From: Mesodorylaimus sp. YZB2_4 | Taxonomy: Eukaryota; Nematoda; Enoplea; Dorylaimida; Dorylaimidae | Length of the DNA stretch: 64,000 nucleotides | Reading direction: 5' to 3' | Assembly (NCBI GenBank): GCA_030248295.1 | Contig: JASANH010001563.1 | Location: 1 to 64,000, forward strand | Shown: positions 30,201-43,300 of the stretch, in pieces | How the letters are laid out: the number at the start of each line of letters is the position of its first letter | How positions within the stretch are numbered: the stretch's first letter is position 1 | Translations under genes and position numbers: made by a program | The notes under the pieces: generated by a model | Seen by the model: the letters and a program-made list of their open reading frames with translations, nothing else | Told to the model about the DNA's origin: nothing | Database searches by the model: none

Positions 30201-31355
30201 TGTAAGATACAGAATAAACTAGTGCAGCATGTCCCTGTAAGAATCATAGTTATGACAAAGTTTTTGACAAACAGGTGTACCATCCATGAAAAATTTACCT
30301 CGTGCACGCATTAAACAGAATTATTTCATACCGAAAGCTGGTCCATTCTATCTGGACTCAAGAGTCGCATATTTATTCCGTGCATCATGAAAGCAAGGCC
30401 GAATATCGAAATTAAAGGCAGGAATTTTCAGACTTTAATGCGTCAGAAATCACCCCTTTGTACATACATTGCACAAACTTGGGCATCTAGGTATTTATTG
30501 CGAATACATTGACGAGCAGGAATGTTGCACTTGTTAATCCTGTTTCGCACATGCAAATATAGCACTTATGTGCGCTCATTTGAGAGCGCACAGCTCAACA
30601 GAAGCTAATTAGGGTTCAAGCTTTTAAATAAGATCAGGTTCAGAAAGATGTGCCTTGCCAGTCACGTCAAAGTATGTCAGCCTACAGCAAAAATCTGTGC
30701 CTCCATAATCCTCCTAAATCTAGGTCTTATATTTAAAAGCTGACAGATGAAGTCGTGTGCATCTGACTATTCTTCTCTGACCTGCTAGTGTATCGGTTAA
30801 AGAAATTCTTAGTCTTCTAAGAGAATGTTCAGGGCATCGTCGGCCTCTCGCATGACCGAAAAGGGGCGAGCTCAGGCAAAATGGCAGGAGTCAAGTGGAG
30901 ACTACTGCTACGCAACTGACGTGAGGCGGGTTTTATTTCAATGCTCACAAAGACGTATAAGGTGAACACTCAAAAAGTAATTGCACCCGTGACAAAATTC
31001 TTTAAATGTTACTGGAGGACGATTTTTTTATAATCTATTGTTGAAGTAAAGACAAGAGGCCGTTCAGGCAAGCTTACAGATTCTCTAACTACCTACAGCA
31101 TACAGCATACAACACAGTACAGTATGAAGCAAGTAAAAGTTTTTGGGAAAGCCAGATACTTGTGTGATAGAGTTATCAACAGGAGCTTGATGATAACAGT
31201 TCGAGTTGTCCAACCCAGCCTTGCTCGTGCGTCTCATGTATATGGACCAGACATTTGCAGGAACCTTTTTCTTATTTTCTTGCATTAAACATTTGTTAGA
31301 TCTGCTCTCAAAGACTGACCACATTTTTCGATCAGTGACAATGTTATTCCTTCGA
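30201..31355. other. intergenic, no gene seen
   Basis: No supported exon. A short hairpin (gtgcgctc / gagcgcac) lies at about 30569-30590. Confidence 0.4.
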
Positions 31356-31375
31356 TTTTATGCTGACTGATTTTG

Positions 31376-31567
31376 TGCCCAGACTTATGGTTTATATTCA
31401 GTCTAAAAGGAGGAGATCCCCACGTCTCACGATCAGCATACTATCATCGTCAGCTCGTGCAGGCATCTCGAATGAAACGATGTCCCGAACATCCCGAACT
31501 CGGAATCGATTTAACCTACGAGTTCCACAGGATTACAGCTTCTATAAACGTCAAGTCCATGTGGTAA
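31376..31567 (+). CDS. possible exon of an unrecognised protein
   Basis: An open stretch with coding-like composition: CPDLWFIFSLKGGDPHVSRS, then AYYHRQLVQASRMKRCPEHP and ELGIDLTYEFHRITAS, ending in TAA. There is no convincing start, and flanking exons were not found. It could be an isolated exon or a remnant. No family recognised. Confidence 0.3.
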   Translation, partial: CPDLWFIFSLKGGDPHVSRSAYYHRQLVQASRMKRCPEHPELGIDLTYEFHRITASINVKSMW

Positions 31568-31579
31568 ATCTCTGCTAGG

Positions 31580-33950
31580 CTTCCCTAATCCATTCTAAAC
31601 CACCCCTATACAATCTGGGCCTTGTCAACTCGATCTTATCAGCCGGACGAAGGGGGAGTAGGTTATCTTCTTGCACCAAAAAGACTCCTTTTTTAATCTC
31701 TGCACTCGTTACTCAAGAAGCCCCTGAAAGCTTATTCCCTGTCCTTGATCCTTGATGATTACACATACTGTATCTGTCCCCAAGAAAAGAAACTCAAACT
31801 CAAATAATCCCGAAAATTGTAAGCAGCGATGTACGGCTCGCCTGAAAAGAAAGCCCCTCAATCCGATATGCCTCCTTCATGTTTTTGACGATCTCGTATG
31901 TTTTCTAGCAGACTCAGTTTTAGGAGTCATTCTGTTCTGTCGGTATCCTTATCTGAAGAGCTGAGGTTCCTGTGTGCTCCAAGTTAAACGAATTTTTTCA
32001 GTTAGCCGTCCCCTGCTCCGCTACACTACAGTACAGGTAGATGTCAAGCGGCTCTATGATTCCAGGGCAACACATTTGAACCACCTGACAAAATGGCAAA
32101 GTTCCATAAAGCAATTTTTCTCACCATCACGCCAATGCGCCTTATAAATTCACACGGCTGGACACGAACAGGAACATGTCAAGGCAGGCATTTTTAAAGG
32201 CGGAAATACGTAAAAGGTCTAAAATCCAAGTTTTATCTTTAAAATTCTTGCGCCATGTACATCTTCAAAACCTGTTCAATCCGATGTGATGGTGCAAACG
32301 GTTTCTCTCTTCTCATCATAATTAGTGAGTTATTGAATGCCAAAGATTGGTGCATCTCGATTTCAAGCATTCGTGCGAGTAAAGCCACAAAAATGGAACC
32401 CTTTGCGTCTTCGCTGATTGCTATTCAGACATGCCAGTATATTTATGCGTATTTAGTCCGTCAAATAGCATTGCAAACGGCTCTGACCAAGGGATTATGA
32501 GTTGGGAGGATTTACAGTACAACTGTGGACAAGAAGTTGGTGAAACAAACACCTTCAGACGCATGTGTTCAGAAAATACTGATCTTCAACAAATGGCCGA
32601 TGCTGAAGTTGTAAGGTTAACAGTGAGGCAGCTGACAAACCCAGTCAGGTTAATGTACCTGTGATATCGCATTCGTGAAGTGGGAGTGTAAGGGGGAATG
32701 AAGATCATGTTATGCAAATGAGTGTGACCTCGTCTGATGTTAGGCCTGTCTGGTGATATCTGGTGATTGCTGTGTGTGGAACTTGTCTACCTTTGTCTGA
32801 CGTGTGTTATTTGTTTGTTTTGTGCCAGTGCATTCTTGCTCTTTGGGTAGATGCTCGTTCTCTCATCAGTGTTTCTGCCTGCGCGTACTCGGTGCGGTCG
32901 AGTAATAAATCCTCTTCTTATAAGACACGAGGTCTTATAGGAGACCAGAACATGTGGCCAAGAAACTTCACGAAAAGATATAAGTATGTACTGTATGTTT
33001 CATCGCGAAGCTGACGATGCGATTGGTATTTTTTCTTGCGTGAATGCTCTTGTTGCGCTCCAGGTCGAGCACGAACATATTTTTACTGTCGACTCTAAGT
33101 ACATCGTACGGTAAAATAAGCGCGCTTTTCTTTAGCCATTCTGTTTCTACTCACAATGCTACTGTACATCAGATTACGTCTTTTTTAGAACATTGCTTTT
33201 GCGCCCACACAGACCGGGGGGGGTCCTCATTATTATATTCCACCCATTTATTGAGCACGTTGTTCTATATGAGCGATTCAGGGCAAAAGATAAAAGCTAA
33301 GATTTCAAAGCTAGTGACTTGTCGTTAGAGGCTTCCCGTGCCAGCTAGCATCAGCCCACTTTGTCCGGAACTATACGCTATTTTTATCGTTAGTCCTCTC
33401 GTGACATAGCCAGCAGGGGGAGATTGTGTATGGTCAATGTGTAGGTGACATTTACGCTTTCCGCTGCACCGAACGCAGCATGACACGATAGCGGAGGCTT
33501 GGCGGGCGTCATGCCATGGTGACCAATAAAGTCACGCCAAGAAAGGAAGCTACCCGTAGGTCGGGAGAAACGTCGGGTACATTTGCATTGACGTCCATCA
33601 GAGTCTATTAAATTTGTTTGTCGGTGCGTGATGAGAGCACCGAGTACTGACCAAAGAGTCTATAATATGCCTGGGCTTACATAATTTACCGCCTCCTCAT
33701 TTTCCAAAGATCTTGGCTCTCCGTCTTGCCGAGGTGTCCTTTGCTGAATGTACTCGCTACCTGGCGCTTCAGGGCAAACACGGACGTCCTGTCATAGGAG
33801 GGGTGTCATGCGCCTCGCGTGACTCTCGATGAACTCCCTCATCAGTTTGATTAGTGCACGTTTAACGAAAGGCCTAAAGCAGCTTGATCGAGAACATCTC
33901 GAGTGCTAGCACAGGCTTATAAGTGTTAAGTTTCTACTACGGTTCTGAAA
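31580..33950. other. intergenic, no gene seen
   Basis: Several short open frames but none with a signal peptide, domain motif or splice-supported partner. Confidence 0.4.
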
Positions 33951-33961
33951 CGAGAAAGAAG

Positions 33962-34594
33962 ATGGGTCGCTTGCAGTCGGCTAACTTTTTCGAAGTTTTG
34001 CCCTTAACACCCATTATCCCTTACTGCGTCGAGGCGCCAGCCGCAACTAATATGATTCTCCAAAATCCGATTCTCGGCCTACCGATCGTCCCTCACGATG
34101 AAAAGGTCCATTTGGTGGCACAAAACTATATGTCACCCAATCCGGACTTGATATTCGCCTCGAATCCATTACTGCAGTACCAAACCAAGTTGACTCTCCC
34201 GCTGTTGCCACTCAATCGACCAGCACCCGGTTGCTTGACCAGTGTTCGTTGGTTGAGCGAAACTCCTCTGCGTCAACGCGGTTTACGATTGAAACCCGAC
34301 GAATGCTCACCTGAATCGTTCGTTGTGTGCCATTTATGTGGGAATCGAATTTTGGGAAATCGAGAAATCAATTTGCGGAATCACGCTCGTCGACACGCCA
34401 CCCTCAAACAATTCCAGTGCCAATACTGCCAATATAAGCATTCGGAAATCACCAAAGTTCGCTTGCATATGGCACATAAACACGACGATGCTCGAAGTCG
34501 ACCAGCCAACAATGTAAATGCGGAAATGAGGCAAGCTTGGCGCGCCCTGATGTACGATTGTTTTCCGGAATATTTTAGCTTAGATAACCAGTAA
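33962..34594 (+). CDS. intronless C2H2-type zinc-finger protein
   Basis: A 210-codon single-exon frame starting MGRLQSANFFEVLPLTPI; this is the first ATG in frame, about 40 nt after a TATA-like 'cttataag'. The N-terminal half (to about residue 115) is Pro/Leu-rich and without a known domain. Then comes a pair of zinc fingers: VCHLCGNRILGNREINLRNH with H-ARRH spacing, and FQCQYCQYKHSEITKVRLHM with HKH. The second is the short C-x2-C..H-x4-H type that often pairs with the first. The tail WRALMYDCFPEYF follows. I recall nematode zinc-finger proteins combining this finger pair with a tail of the form W..L...CFP, which fits but needs a search. Probably a nuclear DNA- or RNA-binding protein. Confidence 0.8.
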   Translation: MGRLQSANFFEVLPLTPIIPYCVEAPAATNMILQNPILGLPIVPHDEKVHLVAQNYMSPNPDLIFASNPLLQYQTKLTLPLLPLNRPAPGCLTSVRWLSETPLRQRGLRLKPDECSPESFVVCHLCGNRILGNREINLRNHARRHATLKQFQCQYCQYKHSEITKVRLHMAHKHDDARSRPANNVNAEMRQAWRALMYDCFPEYFSLDNQ

Positions 34595-34840
34595 ATTGCT
34601 TTTTTTCAAGTCTAGGACAGAAGTTTGGTAAAAGTGATCTGTCATAGATTCGAAAATGTAGTCAGGGGCTACTCAGTAATTTTAGGCAATAGCCAGACGG
34701 GCTATTTGTATTTACTGAATGTAATTTGTATTTTTATGTTGTAACCTTCATTTCTTGATTTTTGTGAAATTAAATTCGGTGTAGGAGGTGTACGGTTATT
34801 TTTTAAATTAAGTCCTACCAAATTTGTTAAGGCGTTGAAG

Positions 34841-34846
34841 AATAAA
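34841..34846 (+). terminator. polyadenylation signal
   Basis: AATAAA about 250 nt beyond the zinc-finger stop codon. Confidence 0.4.
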
Positions 34847-35200
34847 TACAAAATGCAAGATTAGACCTGTAGAAAAAAATGAACCCAAGGAGCAAACTTG
34901 GTTTGAAACAACAGCAACTGCAATATAGAAAAGAATAAAAACAAGAGCAGTGTGCCTCGTGACATTACTTTTCCGAGATCCAAGCTCCAGTTTTCTTTTA
35001 TCAACGGCTTCCGATTTTTTTTCGCCTGGGTGAAAAATATTTTCTGGTCAGTTAGTGACGCTATTATAGCGAGGCTTTTAAGGGCAGCAGAAGAACCTTT
35101 AAAATGGAGACCTCGCAGTCATTCAAAATATTGATAGCTCTCCTTGCTAGACTAAGACTGATAACTCATTGGGTACATAGGATGAAGACATGTGTATGTC

Positions 35201-35362
35201 ATGTCATGTCATATTTTATCCATAGCCAAGCGCTATACAGCGCACTCGAGGGCTAAGGAACACATATTTGACAATCATTTTGTACCGAGGCTGGAGTCGA
35301 ACCCTCCCCTCCCCCAGCGTGAGAGGCAGACGCCTTAACCCGCTAGGCTACGACTCCGGTCA
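35201..35362 (-). repeat. tRNA-derived SINE (third type)
   Basis: On the minus strand the head carries a perfect A box (tagcctagcgg, at 35340-35350) and a perfect B box (ggttcgactcc, at 35293-35303) of an RNA polymerase III tRNA promoter, with 'cctctcac' where a tRNA-Glu anticodon loop would be. The anticodon stem does not pair well, and the unit runs on into an unrelated body ending in a (gacat)n tail (35190-35210). It is therefore a SINE, not a tRNA gene. Confidence 0.7.
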
Positions 35363-37370
35363 GGTACAGTATACTGCCAGGTGACGGCTAAGTGCTTGAT
35401 TGGCAAATTGATTAATGCTACTACATCACCTCGACTCGGCGACTGGTTGGTGTAATATATTAGCTTAAGCTGTATACGTAAGAGACATCATGGACATCTT
35501 GTTTACACGATAAGAAGCATAAAGATAGTTTAGCCCCATTATACTTGGTCAAAATCAGCAATAAATGCCTTAGAATACCTAGAGTGGGCAGCATTTTTGA
35601 AGCGGATCACATAATTTTAGCCCAACGATCATAGCTCGAATGCGGAAAGGTGCACGGAGCGGCAGGGCGCTATCCCCTTTATTGACCGCACTGTGCCGCG
35701 ACTGCCTACGTTTAGTGACTTGGCTAAAATTCAGATTCTTCTGCTCACGGCCAGTGAGTGCTAGGATGAAGAGGGCAAGCTTGACTAATAAGCTTAGGCC
35801 CTAAGCCTAGAAAAAAGAAATATGCACAAGAATGAGAGCAGAGTAGCCCTGCCCTCCGCTTCAGCCTTGCACACAAACGGCCTTCACAGCTAATGCAAGA
35901 TGTTTTGCCCAGGTAACGTGAAGGGTAGATGGAGCGTACGATCATAACACCTTGATCTCTCCCAGAGTGAACAAATACCCTACATTTCGCTTTCGACGAT
36001 TTTCCTTGAGGCGATTATTGCCGCCATCATCTCTTTGCATCGAATACATCCCCTGAACATCCCCAAATGTATTGTAGCATGCTGTCGCTGCTCGGACAGC
36101 CGCCTACCTCAAAAGCCTTCTCACCTTCTAGTGACCATGCACCATGTAACATCCCTGTCTCCAGACCTCCCTTACCTCACTCATCTTCTCCAGTTGCGCA
36201 TACTTTATTGTTCACTTTAGTTATCATCAAGCCCTCTATAATATGGCATAGTTTGTTTGTCTGCTGCTGCTCTTGGTGAGTATCAACAAATCACTTTCAA
36301 GATCCGACATTGTTTTGCAATATCTAGAGTGATTCCAGTGAACAAAAAATGCGACGTCAGTTAACAGTTTTTTGAAACAGATTGCCGGTGCTTCATATGA
36401 AAAATAGTTCATGCATGCAGAAAACTTTTGTAAAGCACTGTTTCCTTGTAAAACGAAAAGAGATTTTATAAAAGCCAATCTTCACATGGTGAAACGTGGG
36501 TGTAAAATTGTTTTGATGGAAAATGTCACATCGCCTATTTCTATGTCGCATTAGAAGTTGTTCTAAACTTTTTTACAACGGATTTTAAAAACGCCCATGG
36601 CACCTTACAACCAAATGTCAAACCAATCAAGTCCTCGACGTCATGAAAGTTTTCTATGATCGTATCAGAGTCATTTTGTCATGCTCTCTAGTATGTGCTG
36701 TACATCTTTGGGTGAGAGCTACCAGTCCTCATAGAGTCAGCAGCGCGAAGCTTTTCGGCACGCTTGCATCACTACCTACCTGACGCAAACTACATTTTAA
36801 GCCCAAAGTATATTTCGACGCGATGTGACACTTTTGGGCCAGCTGACTCTGTGAACCACTAGTACCTAATACACAATCTCACACACAGCACGGTAGTGCA
36901 CTACACAAGGACCAACGGTTTCAGTCGCATCGCATCTTATCGAACCATTCCGGCGTGACTGCCTTCCAAAAAAGGTGTCAATTGTAATATTAACCTGACA
37001 TCTGACACTTACAGATCTGCCACAGCAAGAAGAATAAGCAAGATGCACAATCTTTTTCTCAAAATATGCTGTAAAACCTGATTCAAGGTTTTTTAAACGT
37101 CTCCTTCATATACGCGCATGTATTCCTGTACATAGACCTACAGTAGGTGTGTAATTTCTATAAATCTCATTAGCGCACATGTCCATACTTTAGTACTGTT
37201 GTTTGGACGGTTGAAGTGCTTTATATGAAAATTTTGTGTTACGCCGAGTACTCCAATCAATGTGTTGCTGCGAGTATGAACTTCCGGAACTGTCTGACAT
37301 ACATCTAGCTGCCTATATTTACTGCCCAGTCAGTTTCCCGTTATTGCTTGTCTTTTAACCGGAGTAGATC
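35363..37370. other. intergenic, no gene seen
   Basis: No supported exon. It may contain the missing first exon (signal peptide) of the metallopeptidase gene. Confidence 0.35.
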
Positions 37371-37373
37371 GAT

Positions 37374-40300
37374 ATGTACTGCGCATACTGTACACCAACT
37401 ACAGCCTGCGCAACCTGCGTGAATCGGGAGCAGAGCGAATCAATGATCTCGAACAGAAGACCTGAAAATCTTGCCAGCATCTGCAGATCACATGTCCTGA
37501 ACAGAGATTACACGTACAGATGTGTAAGCCAAAATATTTCCAAGCGGCCGTTATTTTATTTTCTCTCATTCAGGATCTGAGTGCTCGTTATGCGAATCCT
37601 TATTTCCACAGCACCGTCATTGATGTAAATGTTTTGTAACGGCAAAAAGAACATGTTTGTCATAAAATTTTTAAGGAAGTGGACGAAATAGACTTGACTA
37701 GAATAAATTCCAGCAGTACTAGAGTGAAACGAAACCGTAAGGATAAAGTCTGCCCAGAAGATGCCGCCTGGATTGAAAAACCCTTCGAACCAATAAGAAT
37801 ACAATATTTTCTGGCCGATGACTTGTCCAGGTGGATGGTACTTCCTCAAAAAAACGTTTCGAATGACGGAAATCTTTTTTTTAGTTTTTCTGACACTGGT
37901 CGCATGGTAATTCATGTAAGTTGGTTCGTTTTTCGTGTGTTGCAAGGGTTTAGCGGCAATCGTTATCAACTCGGCATTGATTTAGGAGACAATGCACGAA
38001 ATTGTCAATTTTCTCCACAGGCTGCTTTTCGTTCGGCGATCGAGCTATTTGATTGCACTTCCAGGGTAAATCGTCTTCATGAGTTAAAGCTGATGACATT
38101 CATCTGGATTTTAGGGCAGATGAATGCAAACAGGCTGGAGTGAAATTTCCTCAGCATGTTCGGAAACCTTCAGAGGTGAGTCTTTCCTCCTTCAGTGTTC
38201 TAAGGTGGGCAGGCATGGCAGCAATGGCACTTGACTCCAGCATTTGTTAATTAGCGCTACATTATCTAAAGCGGAGGCCGTATTCAAGAACTCTCGCTGT
38301 AACTGAAGAGGCCAGACAACTCTTCATGAGTATGGCCCTCGCTGACAAACGCTGATACACTTGTGGTGGCACAGGAGTCGAGGCTCAGGCCGCGGTCGCA
38401 CTTGGGCTCAGAATAATTCTGAACCTATTTTTCGTTCATTTCTTGCAGTCGCACTTGAGGTAGAAAACAAATCTGAGTGCTAGTGCGACCTGCCCTCTAT
38501 TTTCGCGAAAATGGACCATAAACAATTCTCATGAAAGTAGACCCAAGTCCCCGCTCCGAGAACTCAAGCGAGAGCGACTCTTTGTTTTTATGGAACCAGG
38601 CTACTTACTTTAGAACAATTCTCTGGCAGAAACGGCGAAATCACGAGATCGTGCCATGCTCACAGATCGAAACCTACACAACCCAAAGAATGACCATTCG
38701 AAACTTCTGACTGGGTTCCGGATGGTCCTTTGTTCTTTAAACCCGTGGTGTCTGTGATAACTACTGCAGGCAAACAGCTACATAACAACTAGGCAATTTG
38801 CATGCACGACTCAGATCTTGGACATACAGTAGTTGCTGTCGGACGAGGTTTCTAGGTAGAATACTTCTAAATGTCCGCTTTAAAAAAATTGAACGTTATG
38901 GCAGTAGTGTCATGCTGAGCAGTTTGTGCCAAACGGCACCCGGATAATGAAAATGTTTATCATGAAAGCAGCCTTTGAGAAATGGAGATGCGTTCGTGAT
39001 TGGAAAAGAGAAATTTCAGAGTTTCACACGATGGCAAATCCGAAACTCATTTGATCCGATTCGGCCAGGAGCCATGGCATACATGCCATCATGAAGAGAG
39101 CTGGAGATGTTGCGAGGTCTGCTGCTTCTGAGCAGATCTGATTCTGAGCACTGAGCAGATTTACGTAAGGCTTCGCTGGAAGAGCCATCGAAGCAATAGA
39201 TTCCTGCATAAAATTTGTATGCAAACAATTAGTCTGATGGCTAATTAAAAGTGGAAACTCGTGGGGATGCGGAGGATTCTTGACGGTACCTGAATTAAAT
39301 GAGAGATTTCACGTGAGACATTTTTCCCTATTTTCCATCACTGACTTTATGGTAGGAACATGACATAAGTTATTTTTTGGAGCATCAAATTGAAAGTTTT
39401 TAAAAAAGGCGCATGAATGTTGATGAACAACGAAGCGTCCTTGCAAAACTGGCGCTGTTTATGACTTGTAACTAACTCCTTTTTTTTAATAAGATGACGA
39501 CAAATACTAAAGGAGCCTCGCGAAACAAATCCACGCTCTGACTTCTGGGGTAAGGGGCCACTTACCTGAGGATCTGGCGCGTAATTTAAACTGAGAACAG
39601 TTCTGGAACAATTCTAGTGGAACCTGCACGAATCAGCAGAGTGATTCTTTATTTTTCAGTTCGACCCGACAGCGTATTCTCGAGATATCTCGAGAATACG
39701 CTCGGAATTGGTCCCGAGAATAATTGCATGTTGGACCGCGGGCTCAGCTGGCTCAGGCGTTGGTTACGCATTGCTTGGGCAAGCAAATCCTGACTGGGAG
39801 GCTGCATTCTGCGCCGACTGAGGACGGCAGTTTATTAAGTCCGTCCTGGCCTTGCACGCCTGGCTCTGGGCGACTCACCCTGTACCGACTCGAAGTGATC
39901 GGTACAGGGCGGACGCCAGAACGAGTAGAGAATCAGGTTTTCGAGCACCAGTCCATTGGGCCAAGCGCTGCAAATGTGTTGCTATGAATATGGGCACTCA
40001 ATATCGTCTGGCATAAGGCTAGTTAGTTGCCCGTAAAAATTGCCCCTTTTAGTTTCCCGTTATTTCTTGCCTCATAATTCTGAAAAACATGTATGCACAC
40101 AGAACTCAAAAAACGAAAAACATTAAAAAACAGCATACTCAAAACGCTCGTAAAGCCGTTATGAAAAAAAAGAAAGTATCCCCGTTGGTAATGAGATATT
40201 CGTATTTGCAATGACGCACCCACCGCACTGAAATGGTGTATAACTGTACTAATAATTCCGACACAGCTCATTGACTTAACTCGCGTAGTAACTTGCTTGA

Positions 40301-43300
40301 CGTAATTGCTTAACACTAAACCATTACCAGTTGTGAAAAAACGTCCTCATGTATCTTACAGTTGCAAAATGTTGCAACGCTGCCCTGGTCAAGGGTTTGC
40401 TACTGGTATACATGCGGTAATTTCAAATGTAACCTCCATTTGTACATATGGGCTTTTCAGAAATGCAACAAACTTAGCAACCTGGGGGTCCCAAACACTG
40501 ACTTCGCTGTTTACCTTACGCAAGGCAAAGATTGCAAGGATTACACTTTGGCGTGGGCCAACAGCTGCTCGTGGAGTCGATCATTTGATCGGAGGTAAGC
40601 GAGATAAGCTTCCATCATACTCATTCTCGAGCATTATGACTTTTAGACCTTTATTTGGGACAGTCACTGTGTGTGCAAATGCCCTACACACAGACAACTG
40701 GAACAGACACTCGCTGATGCGGACTTTGCAGCATGAAGTTTTCCACGCCTTGGTATGTCAGATTGTGTTGAGGCAAGGAAGGACCAGTGCACTTTGGGAA
40801 TGTGGAATCTTAAAAGTTTCCAGACCCCTTTGCAGTGGCATTACCACGGACTGGATCCCAGTCTCGTCTTCTTTAACCAAGTACCCAGCCGTAAAAGCAC
40901 TTCTTCGTTCAGGGATTCAACTACGACTTACTCTCACCGAATCCCATCCACCTTCGTTACGCAATAAATAACCTAGAACCTCAGCTGTGCATTCATGGGA
41001 AAGATAACCCTAATTGCAAGGAAGGCATAATAGACATCAAGAGGCAATGGAAAGTTAATAATTTTCACACAAGGGAGCATGTTGCCCGAATGATTGTCAC
41101 CCCGAGAGTTAAGGTAAATGTACAGTATAGCACTGTTTCCTGATCAAAATGGGTGCGATTTCATGACAAACACTTTTTTAGGCCTTCGTGCAATACCATT
41201 TCGATTGTTCTGAATTAGAGGGCGCCGAAATTGAGAACGAGGGCGAAGGTGGCACAGCATGGGTGCACTGGGAAGTTAGGATTTTTGGGGTGATGTCTCA
41301 TTATTTGCGGCATAGTTTAATCGTTAACAGCTTTAAATTTCAGCCTGAAACAGAAACTGGTTACATTAGCCGACGATCATATCTTTCGGACTTGACCGTG
41401 GCTTTCTTCGAAGATTCAATGTATGCCCTAAAGGTTCTATGGAGCCAATACTATAAATATGCGTTTTCAGGTGGTACAAACCAAATTACAGGCACACTGA
41501 CACGCTAAGTTTTGGTAAAAATTATGGTTGCATTTTTGCCAAAGGCAGTTGTCGGGAATATTTAGATTCCACGCCGTGAGTTATTTATCTGACAATGAGC
41601 TTGGGTTACCGAGGTGCTCTCCACCGTCATTTCACTCTTAAAAACCATTCGGAATGTCAAAACAAAGAGATGCGACTTTGCTGGCGTCGTCATGCTTCCC
41701 CAAGGTTTTTGGAAATTTTGGGGTACCACAGCAACCCAAAATCATTGCATGTCTGTACTCATATCCATTTGCTCGTGATGACTTTTAGGTACTTATTGGG
41801 GAGAGGGTGGTGATGCTTTACCACATCACCAAGCACAGGTATGGGGAGCCATAGGATGGTGCAGCGGCTCGGCATTCGTCTCTTTGTATTGCTTGTGGAT
41901 GGACTCGTCCCGGGTTCGATCCCCGGTGATGGAGGTCGGCTTACGAACCATAAACCCTCGCTGACCTTGCAAGCCAGGCCGGGGGTGACTCACCCGGTAC
42001 CGCCGAGGTGCTCCGATTGGAGAGACGGAAGCCAAACGAGTAGAGCACCGACAGGGTTCAGTCAGAAAGCCTTCTGCCATCGTCCGAGGAAGTTGGTGTC
42101 CAGTACAGGACGCCCTCGCGTGGAAGTGCTCCTAGTGGACACGCAGAGGGACGCTGTTGTGCGTGCTGGTCCCTGCAGCCTTGTCTAGAAGGTTTGATTG
42201 CTGGATGGCTGCAGGCAAAACGGGCTTAAGGCCCACAAAAATTTTAAAAAACCACGGGTATACACACCAGCGGGTGACGCATACCTGTCTGTATTGTGTT
42301 CCCAAATAGGGGTATAGGGAATATGTAACCGAAGTTTTCAGACATTTATGCTGCCGAGCTATGTAACCTCACTGCCGCGGGTCATTGCTAGTGCTAGAGA
42401 CTTAGTGATCCCCCGGCTTGGAGGCGTGAACCCTTGGTTGATATTTGTCCCACCGACTTTGGCGGGTCACATTCTTCCCTCACCTGCATGGTCGCACCTG
42501 CTTGCTCAAAAATGAGCATTATATTTATGGGTGAAAATATTTTTTAAAAACGGATAGAAGCCCTCTTACGATTAAAAAATAAAAAATAACTGTCCTGAAT
42601 TTGTTCCGTCCCTGATCTGGGTTGATCGCCAATCGCACACACACGTCAGTTCGACCTCGAGCTACAGCCTGGGCTGCAGGACAAGACGGACATCAAACGA
42701 TAAGGCAGTGACCCGTTTGTGCACATCCCGTGTTCATCTTCATGTTTTACCACATCACCAAACGCTTATGGCACACGAGTCGTCTAGCACAGTAACTGCG
42801 CACCTGACTTTAGAGGCAGACGCCTCACCCAGACCAAGCCACGGGACTGGTCATCCAAAAAAGTGATTCGTTTTGTGCGACTTTGATTCAAACATTATTG
42901 ATGTATCTCACGACCTATGGTATACATCACATGTACTTTTAAGGATCCACGGAGACTGGAAACCATTTTGCACTTGGGATGACTACTTGGAGAAACGACG
43001 ACGCAACGGCAATCCGCGGGACTGCAGTTCTGACTTGACATATTTTTCAAAATGTGACTGGAAAGAAATCAATGAGAAAAAGGGCGAGGAACCGGATAAA
43101 AATAAACAAGTAAGTCTGTCGCAGTGTTTATGTTCTGCCTCAAATTTACGAGAAAGCTAACTTGTGAGAATTGACCAGCCAGAGAACTGACTTGCAGGCA
43201 TAAACAGCTCGAAACATCTTTTAGTACTTTCTTGACAAATGGACAGTTCTGAACGGGGTCAATATCACAGGCGCCAATGTTTACGGCGGGCACGAGTCCA

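Larger units (their letters stand above)
38176..40300. other. long intron of the metallopeptidase gene
   Basis: Contains a 32-bp palindrome and a family-B SINE. It may also contain one or more small exons needed to link 38175 to the zinc-site exons; none could be fixed. Confidence 0.4.

Noticed and set aside
35285..35358. tRNA-Glu gene on the minus strand
   Set aside because: A and B boxes are perfect but the anticodon and acceptor stems do not pair and the unit continues into a SINE body with a (gacat)n tail.
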